A stretch of 64,000 nucleotides of DNA from Paractinoplanes pyxinae (GTDB taxonomy: Bacteria > Actinomycetota > Actinomycetes > Mycobacteriales > Micromonosporaceae), in assembly GCF_026626335.1 (NCBI RefSeq), contig NZ_JAPNTZ010000001.1:434001-498000 (forward strand), in the 5' to 3' direction. A program made the translations under genes and the position numbers. Positions 41,877 to 48,782 of this stretch are shown in pieces; positions within the stretch are counted from its first letter, which is position 1; every line of letters starts with the position of its first letter. The notes under the pieces were generated by a model. It worked only from the letters and a program-made list of their open reading frames with translations, was not told the origin of the DNA and made no database searches.

Positions 41877-43584
41877 AACCCAACGTGGCCGCGACGCTCA
41901 GCAGCTTCGTGGCCGCTTCTCGGTCGCCACTGATCACGGCACCGGAATCGGCCGGGGTCAGCCGCCCCGCCACCAGCCGGCAGAACCGCTCAGCCGGCAA
42001 CGTGATCTCCGCGACCGGTTCATGCAGGCCAACCAGGTTGGCGCTGACGCCGGTCAGCGCCGAGCTGGCGACCGGCTCATCCGGCCCGACCAGATAGGTA
42101 TCGACGCCGGCCAACGCCGAGCTGGCGACCGGCTCATCCGGCCCAATCAGGTGGGTGCCGACCCCGGTTAAGGCCGAGCTGGCGACCGGCTCATCCGGCC
42201 CGACCAGGTGGGTGCCGCCGCCGGTCAACGCCAAGCGGACCGTGTGGTTGTGACCGGCGGCCTTCAACGCCGCCGGCAGAAGAGACAGTGCAAAACCGAC
42301 GATCCCCGCGGTTTGGCCCCCAGCCGGCGGACGCGGCGGCAGCCCGAGCACGGCCCGCACGTCCTCGGCGTGGATCCAGGTCTCGAACCCCCGCTGGATC
42401 AGGGCCTGTCGCACCGGCCGATGCACTTCGGCCCGCCCCGCCAGCCGAACCCGCCGATCAAGCAAGGCCCCGTCGTCCCGGTCGGCCGCCTCAAGAATGG
42501 CGTCCGCCTGCGAACGCCATTGCACCCGTACGTCCGGGTTCGACCGCCGCGGCCCGACATCAGCCGCGCCGGCAACCAGAGCGTCATTCTCCGACAGATG
42601 CACGATCATCGCCCGAACACTCGTATGCGGCCGCGACGGCCTCTGCCAAAGCTCAGCGGGCAGGTCACCCAACAGCCGATCGAGCTCAGCGACCTGGACG
42701 CGGTAGGCGTCACCCGGCCGCGCCTCGTCCAGCCGTCCGTCTCCCAGTCGCGCAGAGTCCGATCGCGTCTCAGCCGTTCGCGCGTCGACCGGCTGCGCCG
42801 CAACAGGTCGCGTGATCTCTGCGCTGATCAACCGTTCGCCGGCGGACTGAGCGATGTCAGATTGCGCGTTTGCTCGTTGCCGTTCGTCAAGTTGCTCGTT
42901 TTCTGTCCGTGCACCGTCGTTTTGCGCGTTTGTTGTTCGCGCGTTGTCCACTTGAGCGTTTGATATTCGCGCGTCGTCGGACTGCGCGCCGGCTGTTCGT
43001 GTGACGTCCGGCTGCGCAGTGCTTGCCTTCGCGCTGGTGGTTTCCACGATGACGGGCTGAGCGACCTCGGGTTCCCGGTCCTGGCCTGCGGCGGATCCCG
43101 TTCGCCTCCGCGCAAGTGGTTGCGCACTCGCTCGTTGCGGTTCGTCGAGTTGCGCGTTTACTGTCCGCGCACCGTCGTTTTGCACGTTTGATGTTCGTGC
43201 GTTGTCCGCTTGAGCGTCTGCAGTTCGCCCGGTGCCCGAGTGCATGTCTGTTGCTTGAGCGGTGTCCGGGTGCGCGTCCTTTGATCGCGCGGTGACCGGT
43301 TGGGTGGCTGGTGGTTGCGCGGTGTTGGGCTCGGGAATGGCTTGTCGGGTGGTGGCTGGGCGGGCGGCCAGGGCGGCGGCCAGCACTCGAGGGCGTAGGG
43401 CTGGGTCGGGTGGGCGGGCGGCGGTCACTCCGATCCACTCGGCTGTGCGCGAGAGGGTGTCGACCTCGGCGGCGCAGGATGGGCAGCTTCGCAGGTGCTC
43501 GGCGACGGCCATGGTTTCGGCCGGGGAGCACGCGCCGACCGCGTAGGGGCCGGCCAGGTCTCCGACGTGTCCGTTCTCGATCAT
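41869..43584 (-). CDS. anti-sigma zinc-finger / MDMPI fusion with expanded repeats
   Basis: 571 residues from ATG 43584 (GGAGAC ahead). The N-terminal zinc-finger anti-sigma motif is AEHLRSCPSCAAEV (HxxxCxxC, residues 30-37). Residues ~81-290 are decapeptide-type repeats rich in Gln, Asp, Ala and Arg (ISNAQVDNAR, TTNAQNDGAR). The C-terminal part resembles the mycothiol-dependent maleylpyruvate isomerase (MDMPI) fold (LDRLLGDLPAELW, MIVHLSENDALVAG, RGFETWIHAEDVRAVLG). It carries four 19-residue units near its end where homologues have one. It overlaps the downstream ECF sigma gene and is divergent from the acylase. Confidence 0.85.
   Translation of the reverse strand: MIENGHVGDLAGPYAVGACSPAETMAVAEHLRSCPSCAAEVDTLSRTAEWIGVTAARPPDPALRPRVLAAALAARPATTRQAIPEPNTAQPPATQPVTARSKDAHPDTAQATDMHSGTGRTADAQADNARTSNVQNDGARTVNAQLDEPQRASAQPLARRRTGSAAGQDREPEVAQPVIVETTSAKASTAQPDVTRTAGAQSDDARISNAQVDNARTTNAQNDGARTENEQLDERQRANAQSDIAQSAGERLISAEITRPVAAQPVDARTAETRSDSARLGDGRLDEARPGDAYRVQVAELDRLLGDLPAELWQRPSRPHTSVRAMIVHLSENDALVAGAADVGPRRSNPDVRVQWRSQADAILEAADRDDGALLDRRVRLAGRAEVHRPVRQALIQRGFETWIHAEDVRAVLGLPPRPPAGGQTAGIVGFALSLLPAALKAAGHNHTVRLALTGGGTHLVGPDEPVASSALTGVGTHLIGPDEPVASSALAGVDTYLVGPDEPVASSALTGVSANLVGLHEPVAEITLPAERFCRLVAGRLTPADSGAVISGDREAATKLLSVAATLGCD
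42004..42231 (-). repeat. 4 x 57-bp in-frame tandem repeat in the MDMPI domain
   Basis: Four exact-length 19-residue units (ALTGVGTHLVGPDEPVASS type) precede the terminal VAEITLPAERFCRLVAG segment. Typical family members have a single such strand pair, so three units are extra. Confidence 0.88.
42715..43344 (-). repeat. decapeptide (30-bp) coding repeats in the anti-sigma linker
   Basis: Residues ~81-290 run in 10-residue periods such as TADAQADNAR, TSNVQNDGAR, ISNAQVDNAR and TTNAQNDGAR. Residues 121-155 and 207-241 form two near-copies of a 35-residue block, a longer duplication on top of the decapeptide pattern. Confidence 0.82.
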
Positions 43585-43670
43585 TTTGTCTCCGATCCGG
43601 CGACTCCGCGCAGAGTTGCACCGCCGATGCGCATTTCGTGTCGGCAACCCGAAACTGTCGCGAGGGAGAC

Positions 43671-46600
43671 ATGAGCGAGAACCGTCCAAATGTGCGCGCC
43701 CGGCGAACGAAGGTTGTCCATTCGTTGCTCGAGGGGAGTCGTTCGATGTTCGGATCGCTCATTCCGATGCTCGCTGTCGGCACATTGGCTGCCGGCTTGT
43801 TCGGCGGAGTTCCGCCGGCCGCAGGGGCCGGCCTTGACGGTGGCGATTGCTGCGTGCGGTCGCTGCGGGCCGGGGTCGACGTCGTGGGTGGCGCCACCGG
43901 CATGCGAGATGTGCGGGCCGGGGCCGGCGTTGCCGGGGATGCGTCCGGCATGCGAGATGTGCGGGCCGGGGCCGGCGTTGCCGGGGATGCCTCCGGCGTG
44001 CGAGATGTGCGGGTCGAGGCCGGCTTTGCGAAGGGCGCCTACCGCGCGCGAAATGGGCAGGCTGGGGCTGGCATCGCTGGGGACGCTCACCGCGTGCGAA
44101 GTGGGCTGGCCGCGGTCGGCGCTACCGGAGACGCCTACGGCGTCCGTCGACTGCGTGCGGGCGGCGAAGTTGTGCGGGACGGGTATGGCGTGCCGCATCT
44201 GCGGGCGGGAGATCAGTACGGGTTGTTCCGGCTGCAGGGGTGGGTGCATGCCGAGGATCGGTTGTTTCAGATGGACGTTTCGCGGCGGCGTGGGGCTGGG
44301 ACGTTGGCTGAGCTGATCGGTGGTGGCGCGCTGGCGAGTGATGTTCAGATGCGCACTTTGGGGCTGCGGCGGGCGGCCGAGAAGGGGCTCGCTGTGCTGT
44401 CGGGGGAGACTCGGGCCGCGCTCAAGGCGTACACGGAAGGGGTCAACGACAGGATTGCGAGCGGGGACCTGCCTGAGCAGTACAAGACTGTGCGAATCAC
44501 GAAGGTGGCGCCTTGGACTGAGGTGGACAGTCTGGTGGTCATCAAGACGCTCGCGTTCAGTTTGTCGTTCGACCTCGACATCGACCGCAATACGGCCGTG
44601 CGCGGCTACCAGGCGGCGGGCTTCGACGGTCAGAAGGCGGTGTTCGGCGACTTGATGCCGTTCGCGCCGTTCTCCACCGCGTCACCGGTGAGCGATTCCG
44701 CCGCCAAGCCCAGCGCCGCGCCGGCGGGGGCCGCGTCCGCTGCCGAGCTGGGCGTCGCGCCGTCGGTGGCCGGACTCAGTGCGAAGAAGGCCGCTGTGCC
44801 GTCAGCGGCCGACGCTGTAGCGAAGCCAGCTGCCGTGCCGTCGGCGGTTGACGTTGTAGCGAAGAACGCTGCCGTGCCGTCGGCGGCCGACGCTGTAGCG
44901 AAGCCAGCTGGTGTGTCGTCACTGCCCGATGCTGTAGCAAACTCGGGCACGAAGAAGTCTGCGGCCGATGCTGTTGCGAGGCGGCATGCCGTCTCGTCGG
45001 CGGCTGGCTCCGCGGCAAGCGCGAACGCGAAGAAGTCGGAGCGGGTCGGGGAGCTTCCGCTGGCGGTTGTGCGTATGGCGGGTGAGTATCTTGCGCGGGC
45101 GAAGCGGGCGCCACTCATTGAGGCTGCGCTCAATCGCAGTGGGGATCGCGGCTCCAACTCCTGGGTCATCGGTGGGCGGCACACCGCCAACGGGCGGCCG
45201 ATTCTGGCCAGTGATCCGCATCTGAGCCTGGAGACGCCGTCCACGTTTTATCCGATCGACCTGCGGGGCGGCGGGTTCGACGTTCAGGGTGACAGCCTGC
45301 CCGGCACGCCCTTCGTGATCCTCGGGCAGAACCGGGACATCGCCTACGGCGCGACCCAGCACTTCATGGACGTCAGCGACACGTACGCCGAGAAGGTTGA
45401 GACCGACGCGGGCTCGCCGAGCGGGCTGGCGACCGTCTATCAGGGCCGTCGCGAAGCTGTGGTGGCGATACCGGAGACGTTCCGGGTCAACCCGCGCACG
45501 ACACCGGACACCCTGGAGACAGCGCCGCCCAGCGCGACCGTCCCGGAACGCACCCTCATCGTGCCCCGGCGTAACAACGGGCCCCTGTTGACGTACGACC
45601 AGAAGGGCGGCACCGGAATCTCGGTGCAGTACACCGGCTTCTCTCCGACCGCTGAGCTCGAGGCCTTCCGCCAGTTCAACCTCGCGCGCGACGTCGGCGA
45701 CTTCCGCCGGGCCCTGCAGCATTTCGATGTGGGCGGGCAGCATTTCGTGTACGCCGACCGGCGCGGCACCATCGCCTACTTCACAAATGCCGAGGTGCCG
45801 ATCCGCGAGGATCTGCAGGCCGGAAAGGTGCGGGGCAACCCGCCTTATCTGCTCCGCGACGGCACCGGCGGCAATGAGTGGCTTCCCGTGCGCCACCGTC
45901 AGCCAAACCAGACACTGCCGTACGAGATTGTGCCGTTCGCCGAGATGCCTCAGGTGGTCAATCCGCCGGCCGGGTTCGTCGTTTCGGCCAACAACGACCC
46001 GACGCGGAACAGCTTCGACAACGACATGCTCAACCAGCGCCGGCCCGGCGGCGGGATTTCGTATCTGAGCTTCTTCCACAACGGTTTCCGGGGCGGCCGC
46101 ATCACCGACATGGTGAGGGCGGCCGTGCGCAAGGGCTCCGTCACCGCGGCCGACGTCGTCCGGATGCAGGCCGACACGACGGCGCTGGACGCCCAGTACT
46201 TCGTGCCCATGATCCCAGCCGCGCTGTCCCGCGCCCGCGGCAGCTCGGTGCCCGCGCTGGCGAAGCTGGCCCAGGACGAGCGCATCGTCGAGGCGGCCGG
46301 GCGGCTGAACCGGTGGGATCACACCTATCCGACCGACAGTGCGGCCGCCTCGATTTATGTGCTGTGGCGGGGCCGCTTCATCGTCGAGGTGTTCGACCGC
46401 CACCTGAAGAGCGGGCTGGCGGTTCCGGGTGACTTTCACGCCATGCAGGCGCTCAAGCGGCTGGTCGAGCGCGGGGGCGTGGGCGAGTCCGGCATCGACT
46501 TCTTCGCCGTGCCCGGCCTCACCGATCCGACGGCCCGCCGCGATTACCTCATGCTCAAGAGCCTCGGCGACGCGTTGACGCTGGCCGCGAGCGACAACTT

Positions 46601-46994
46601 CAAGGCGGCCTTCGGCAACTCCACCGACCAGCGCGACTACCGCTGGGGCAAGCTGCACCGGATCACCCTGGTGTCGCCGCTCGGGCCGCCCTACACCGTC
46701 CCGTCCGCGGGCAACCGGTTCACTCCGCCGCTGCCGGGGCTCTCCGGCATCCCGGTCGACGGCGGCGCCAACGTGCCCGACGTGGCCGGGCATCCGCTGC
46801 GCGCCGACGACCCCGAGAAGTTCACGGTCAGCCTGGTGCCGGCGCGCCGCTTCGTGGCCCAGGCCGAGGCTTCCTGCTGGCGCACAGTGGATTCCCTGCC
46901 GGGCGGCGTCAGCGAGCGCCCGGGCCACCCGTACGAGCAGAATCTCTTGCGCGGCTGGCTGGCCAACGAGACGTATCCGCTGACTCGCTCATGA
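43671..46994 (+). CDS. penicillin acylase family protein (Ntn hydrolase) with two repeat arrays
   Basis: 1107 residues from ATG 43671 (GAGGGAGAC ahead); the frame is open further upstream without support. A signal-like stretch (~26-53) is followed by seven 16-residue repeats (63-174). The last of these is the family's own VVRDGYGVPHL segment. Alpha-chain motif LQGWVHAEDRLFQMDVSRRR follows. A second array (360-450) fills the region before the beta chain. Autocleavage Gly|Ser495 in DRGSNSWVIGG starts the beta chain; VVSANNDPTR supplies the oxyanion Asn. Predicted exported, self-processing amidase or acyl-homoserine-lactone-type acylase. It is divergent from the anti-sigma gene, 86 bp away. Confidence 0.92.
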   Translation: MSENRPNVRARRTKVVHSLLEGSRSMFGSLIPMLAVGTLAAGLFGGVPPAAGAGLDGGDCCVRSLRAGVDVVGGATGMRDVRAGAGVAGDASGMRDVRAGAGVAGDASGVRDVRVEAGFAKGAYRARNGQAGAGIAGDAHRVRSGLAAVGATGDAYGVRRLRAGGEVVRDGYGVPHLRAGDQYGLFRLQGWVHAEDRLFQMDVSRRRGAGTLAELIGGGALASDVQMRTLGLRRAAEKGLAVLSGETRAALKAYTEGVNDRIASGDLPEQYKTVRITKVAPWTEVDSLVVIKTLAFSLSFDLDIDRNTAVRGYQAAGFDGQKAVFGDLMPFAPFSTASPVSDSAAKPSAAPAGAASAAELGVAPSVAGLSAKKAAVPSAADAVAKPAAVPSAVDVVAKNAAVPSAADAVAKPAGVSSLPDAVANSGTKKSAADAVARRHAVSSAAGSAASANAKKSERVGELPLAVVRMAGEYLARAKRAPLIEAALNRSGDRGSNSWVIGGRHTANGRPILASDPHLSLETPSTFYPIDLRGGGFDVQGDSLPGTPFVILGQNRDIAYGATQHFMDVSDTYAEKVETDAGSPSGLATVYQGRREAVVAIPETFRVNPRTTPDTLETAPPSATVPERTLIVPRRNNGPLLTYDQKGGTGISVQYTGFSPTAELEAFRQFNLARDVGDFRRALQHFDVGGQHFVYADRRGTIAYFTNAEVPIREDLQAGKVRGNPPYLLRDGTGGNEWLPVRHRQPNQTLPYEIVPFAEMPQVVNPPAGFVVSANNDPTRNSFDNDMLNQRRPGGGISYLSFFHNGFRGGRITDMVRAAVRKGSVTAADVVRMQADTTALDAQYFVPMIPAALSRARGSSVPALAKLAQDERIVEAAGRLNRWDHTYPTDSAAASIYVLWRGRFIVEVFDRHLKSGLAVPGDFHAMQALKRLVERGGVGESGIDFFAVPGLTDPTARRDYLMLKSLGDALTLAASDNFKAAFGNSTDQRDYRWGKLHRITLVSPLGPPYTVPSAGNRFTPPLPGLSGIPVDGGANVPDVAGHPLRADDPEKFTVSLVPARRFVAQAEASCWRTVDSLPGGVSERPGHPYEQNLLRGWLANETYPLTRS
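43857..44192 (+). repeat. 7 x 48-bp in-frame tandem repeat in the acylase N-terminus
   Basis: Seven exact 16-residue units, residues 63-174, pattern RDVRAGAGVAGDASGM. The last unit (RRLRAGGEVVRDGYGV) is the conserved acylase strand itself, so the array appears to be copies of that segment. Confidence 0.88.
44748..45020 (+). repeat. 7 x 39-bp in-frame tandem repeat in the acylase spacer region
   Basis: Seven 13-residue units of the type PAAVPSAADAVAK (residues 360-450), in the part between alpha and beta chains that is removed or exposed in processed acylases. The outer units are more diverged than the inner ones. Confidence 0.85.
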
Positions 46995-47210
46995 GACCGC
47001 CGCGGCGCGGGCCCGCAGCGTCCGGCGGGCCGCCCAGACGTGGAAGCCCAGCCCGATGCCCCAGCCCACGATCGACCACAGCGGCCAGAAGAACAGTTCC
47101 GGCGTGGCGTAGTACCAGGTGAAGATCTGGCCCACGTTGGCCAGCACGTACCACGCGATATGGATCCACAACCACCATCGGATGGCGGCGTCACTCGGTT
47201 GCGTCGTCAT
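46989..47210 (-). CDS. 2TM-domain small membrane protein
   Basis: 73 residues with two membrane helices (WLWIHIAWYVLANVGQIFTWYYA and FFWPLWSIVGWGIGLGFHVWAA) and a basic tail, the pattern of the '2TM domain' family often found near regulators. Function unknown. The stop overlaps the acylase end by 6 bp in convergent orientation. Confidence 0.82.
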   Translation of the reverse strand: MTTQPSDAAIRWWLWIHIAWYVLANVGQIFTWYYATPELFFWPLWSIVGWGIGLGFHVWAARRTLRARAAAVS

Positions 47211-47229
47211 GCCCCGAATGCTGACCGGG

Positions 47230-47269
47230 CCCCCTGGATTCTTACGGGATTACTTGTGGATCCAGGGGG
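47230..47269 (-). terminator. stem-loop terminator of the two-gene unknown operon
   Basis: CCCCCTGGAT and ATCCAGGGGG form a perfect 10-bp stem with a 20-base loop. It begins directly after the stop of the gene ending at 47270. No T-tract follows, which is usual in actinomycetes. Confidence 0.6.
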
Positions 47270-48781
47270 TCAGGCCGAGATGTCGGCGTACGTCAGCCAG
47301 CGCTCGCGCGGGGACAGGCGCAGCCGGATCTTGCTCGGGTCGACCTGGCCCAGGGCGGGCAGCCGCTCCCGGATGCGCAGCTGGGCGGCCTCGGTGGCGT
47401 CGGCCAGCAGGCGCTGGACGACGGTGTGGTCGCGGTGTTCCTGCGAGAGCACGACGACCAGCTTCGCGCGGCCGCGGACGACGTCGCCCCGGCACAGGCG
47501 GGACTGGGCGTACGCGATGTCGCACCGCCGGGCGTGCGGCTGCAACGCCGCCTGCACCTCGGCCAGCAGCGTGGGGGTGTCGACCGTACGGTGGGGAAGT
47601 TGCCACCACAGCCAGATCGGGTAGGGCACCTTGCCGGTGAACGTGGCGCCGGTCTGGCGGCTCGACGGCGGGTAGCTGCAGCGCATCGCCGGGCTCACCG
47701 CCACCTTCCAGTCGGCGATGAGCGGCTGGTCGGCCACCTCGAGCTGATGACCCGCGCACGCGCTCAGACGGGGCAGCGCGTCGAGCCAGCCGCCCGACCA
47801 CTGCGGCGGCGTCTCTTTGACCTCGGCCGTGACCGGCAGCACCAGGTTGATGAAGGTTGTCTTGCGCATGCTGGAGATCGAGGCGGCCAGCACCCCGATG
47901 CCGCGTTCGCGCAGGGCGGCCACGGCGGCCGCGGTCGTGCCGGTGCGGGACGGGCCGATGACGCTGGCGATGACCGCCCGCTTGGGGATCGAGGCCGGTG
48001 CGGCCGGGAAGAGCTGGTTGCGCGCCTGGCGGTACCTTTCCCGGTCGAAGCCGCGAATCGTGAACCATTCCCCGCGTACGCGGTTGAAGCGCTGGTCGTT
48101 GAGCTTGAGCCCGAAGCCGTACTCCTCGGCCAGCGCGGCCAGCTCCGTCTCGAAGTCCAGGCGCGACTCGGACATCTGCGGGTCGACGCCGATCGAGAAC
48201 CGCAGGCAGGGTGCGATCGCGTCGCGCAGGCGCTCGTTGGAGCCGTCGCCCCGCTCGCTCTTGATGCTCAGCGGCACCGGCGCGACCGGGGTGTGCAGGT
48301 GCAGCACGGGGGCGTCGCGCTCGGCGGCCAGCGCGGTCAGCTTCTCGATGACCAGCGCCTGCATCAGCGCCTCACGGTAGGTCGGCGACCAGTGCGCGGT
48401 GCCCAGGGTGATCAGCACCTCGACCTTGCGCGTGGACTGGTTGAGGAACCCCGGGTTGGGCACGGCATGACCGAAGTACGAGTACGTGTCCCCGTGCCCG
48501 GTCTGCTCGGCCGGCCCGATCTGCACCCGGCCGCTGAACGCCGACATCACCGACGGCCAGGTCGACATGGACATCGACAGCCCGGCCGCCGAGAAGTAGC
48601 AGAAGTCGGTCGGCCAGCCGTTCGGGTCCTCCTTGTCGGGGTCGACGATCGACTCCGGCAGCGGCGCGTCGGCCGGGCCGTGGGTCAGGGTGAACTCGAC
48701 CGACGAGAAGTGCGTGCCGGCCGCCTCGGCCGCTATCCGGGCCAGCTCGGACGACTTGGTGGAGTTCATCGGCTGCGTCAT
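47270..48781 (-). CDS. unrecognised soluble protein with an ACT-like segment
   Basis: 503 residues. A VIASVIGPSRTGTTAAAVAALRERGIGVLAASISSMRKTTFINLVLP stretch (~268-314) has the beta-alpha-beta look of an ACT-type ligand domain. The flanking halves (GWPTDFCYFSAAGLSMSMSTWPSVM; LRDAIAPCLRFSIGVDPQ; YPIWLWWQLPH) match nothing I know. No signal peptide or membrane helix. The start follows the upstream stop as TGA-G-ATG, so the two genes form a coupled pair. A terminator lies just beyond its stop. Confidence 0.75.
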   Translation of the reverse strand: MTQPMNSTKSSELARIAAEAAGTHFSSVEFTLTHGPADAPLPESIVDPDKEDPNGWPTDFCYFSAAGLSMSMSTWPSVMSAFSGRVQIGPAEQTGHGDTYSYFGHAVPNPGFLNQSTRKVEVLITLGTAHWSPTYREALMQALVIEKLTALAAERDAPVLHLHTPVAPVPLSIKSERGDGSNERLRDAIAPCLRFSIGVDPQMSESRLDFETELAALAEEYGFGLKLNDQRFNRVRGEWFTIRGFDRERYRQARNQLFPAAPASIPKRAVIASVIGPSRTGTTAAAVAALRERGIGVLAASISSMRKTTFINLVLPVTAEVKETPPQWSGGWLDALPRLSACAGHQLEVADQPLIADWKVAVSPAMRCSYPPSSRQTGATFTGKVPYPIWLWWQLPHRTVDTPTLLAEVQAALQPHARRCDIAYAQSRLCRGDVVRGRAKLVVVLSQEHRDHTVVQRLLADATEAAQLRIRERLPALGQVDPSKIRLRLSPRERWLTYADISA

Positions 48782-48782
48782 C

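Noticed and set aside
43311..43670. Upstream extension of the penicillin acylase
   Set aside because: It is antisense to the anti-sigma gene. The signal-like segment and ribosome-binding site fit ATG 43671.
47230..47269. Operator for the 2TM gene
   Set aside because: The hairpin starts directly after the stop of the upstream gene and has a 20-base loop, so a terminator is the simpler reading.
47119..47640. Plus-strand ORF opposite the 503-residue gene
   Set aside because: Low-complexity Arg/Gly/Pro reading typical of shadow frames in this GC range; no ribosome-binding site.
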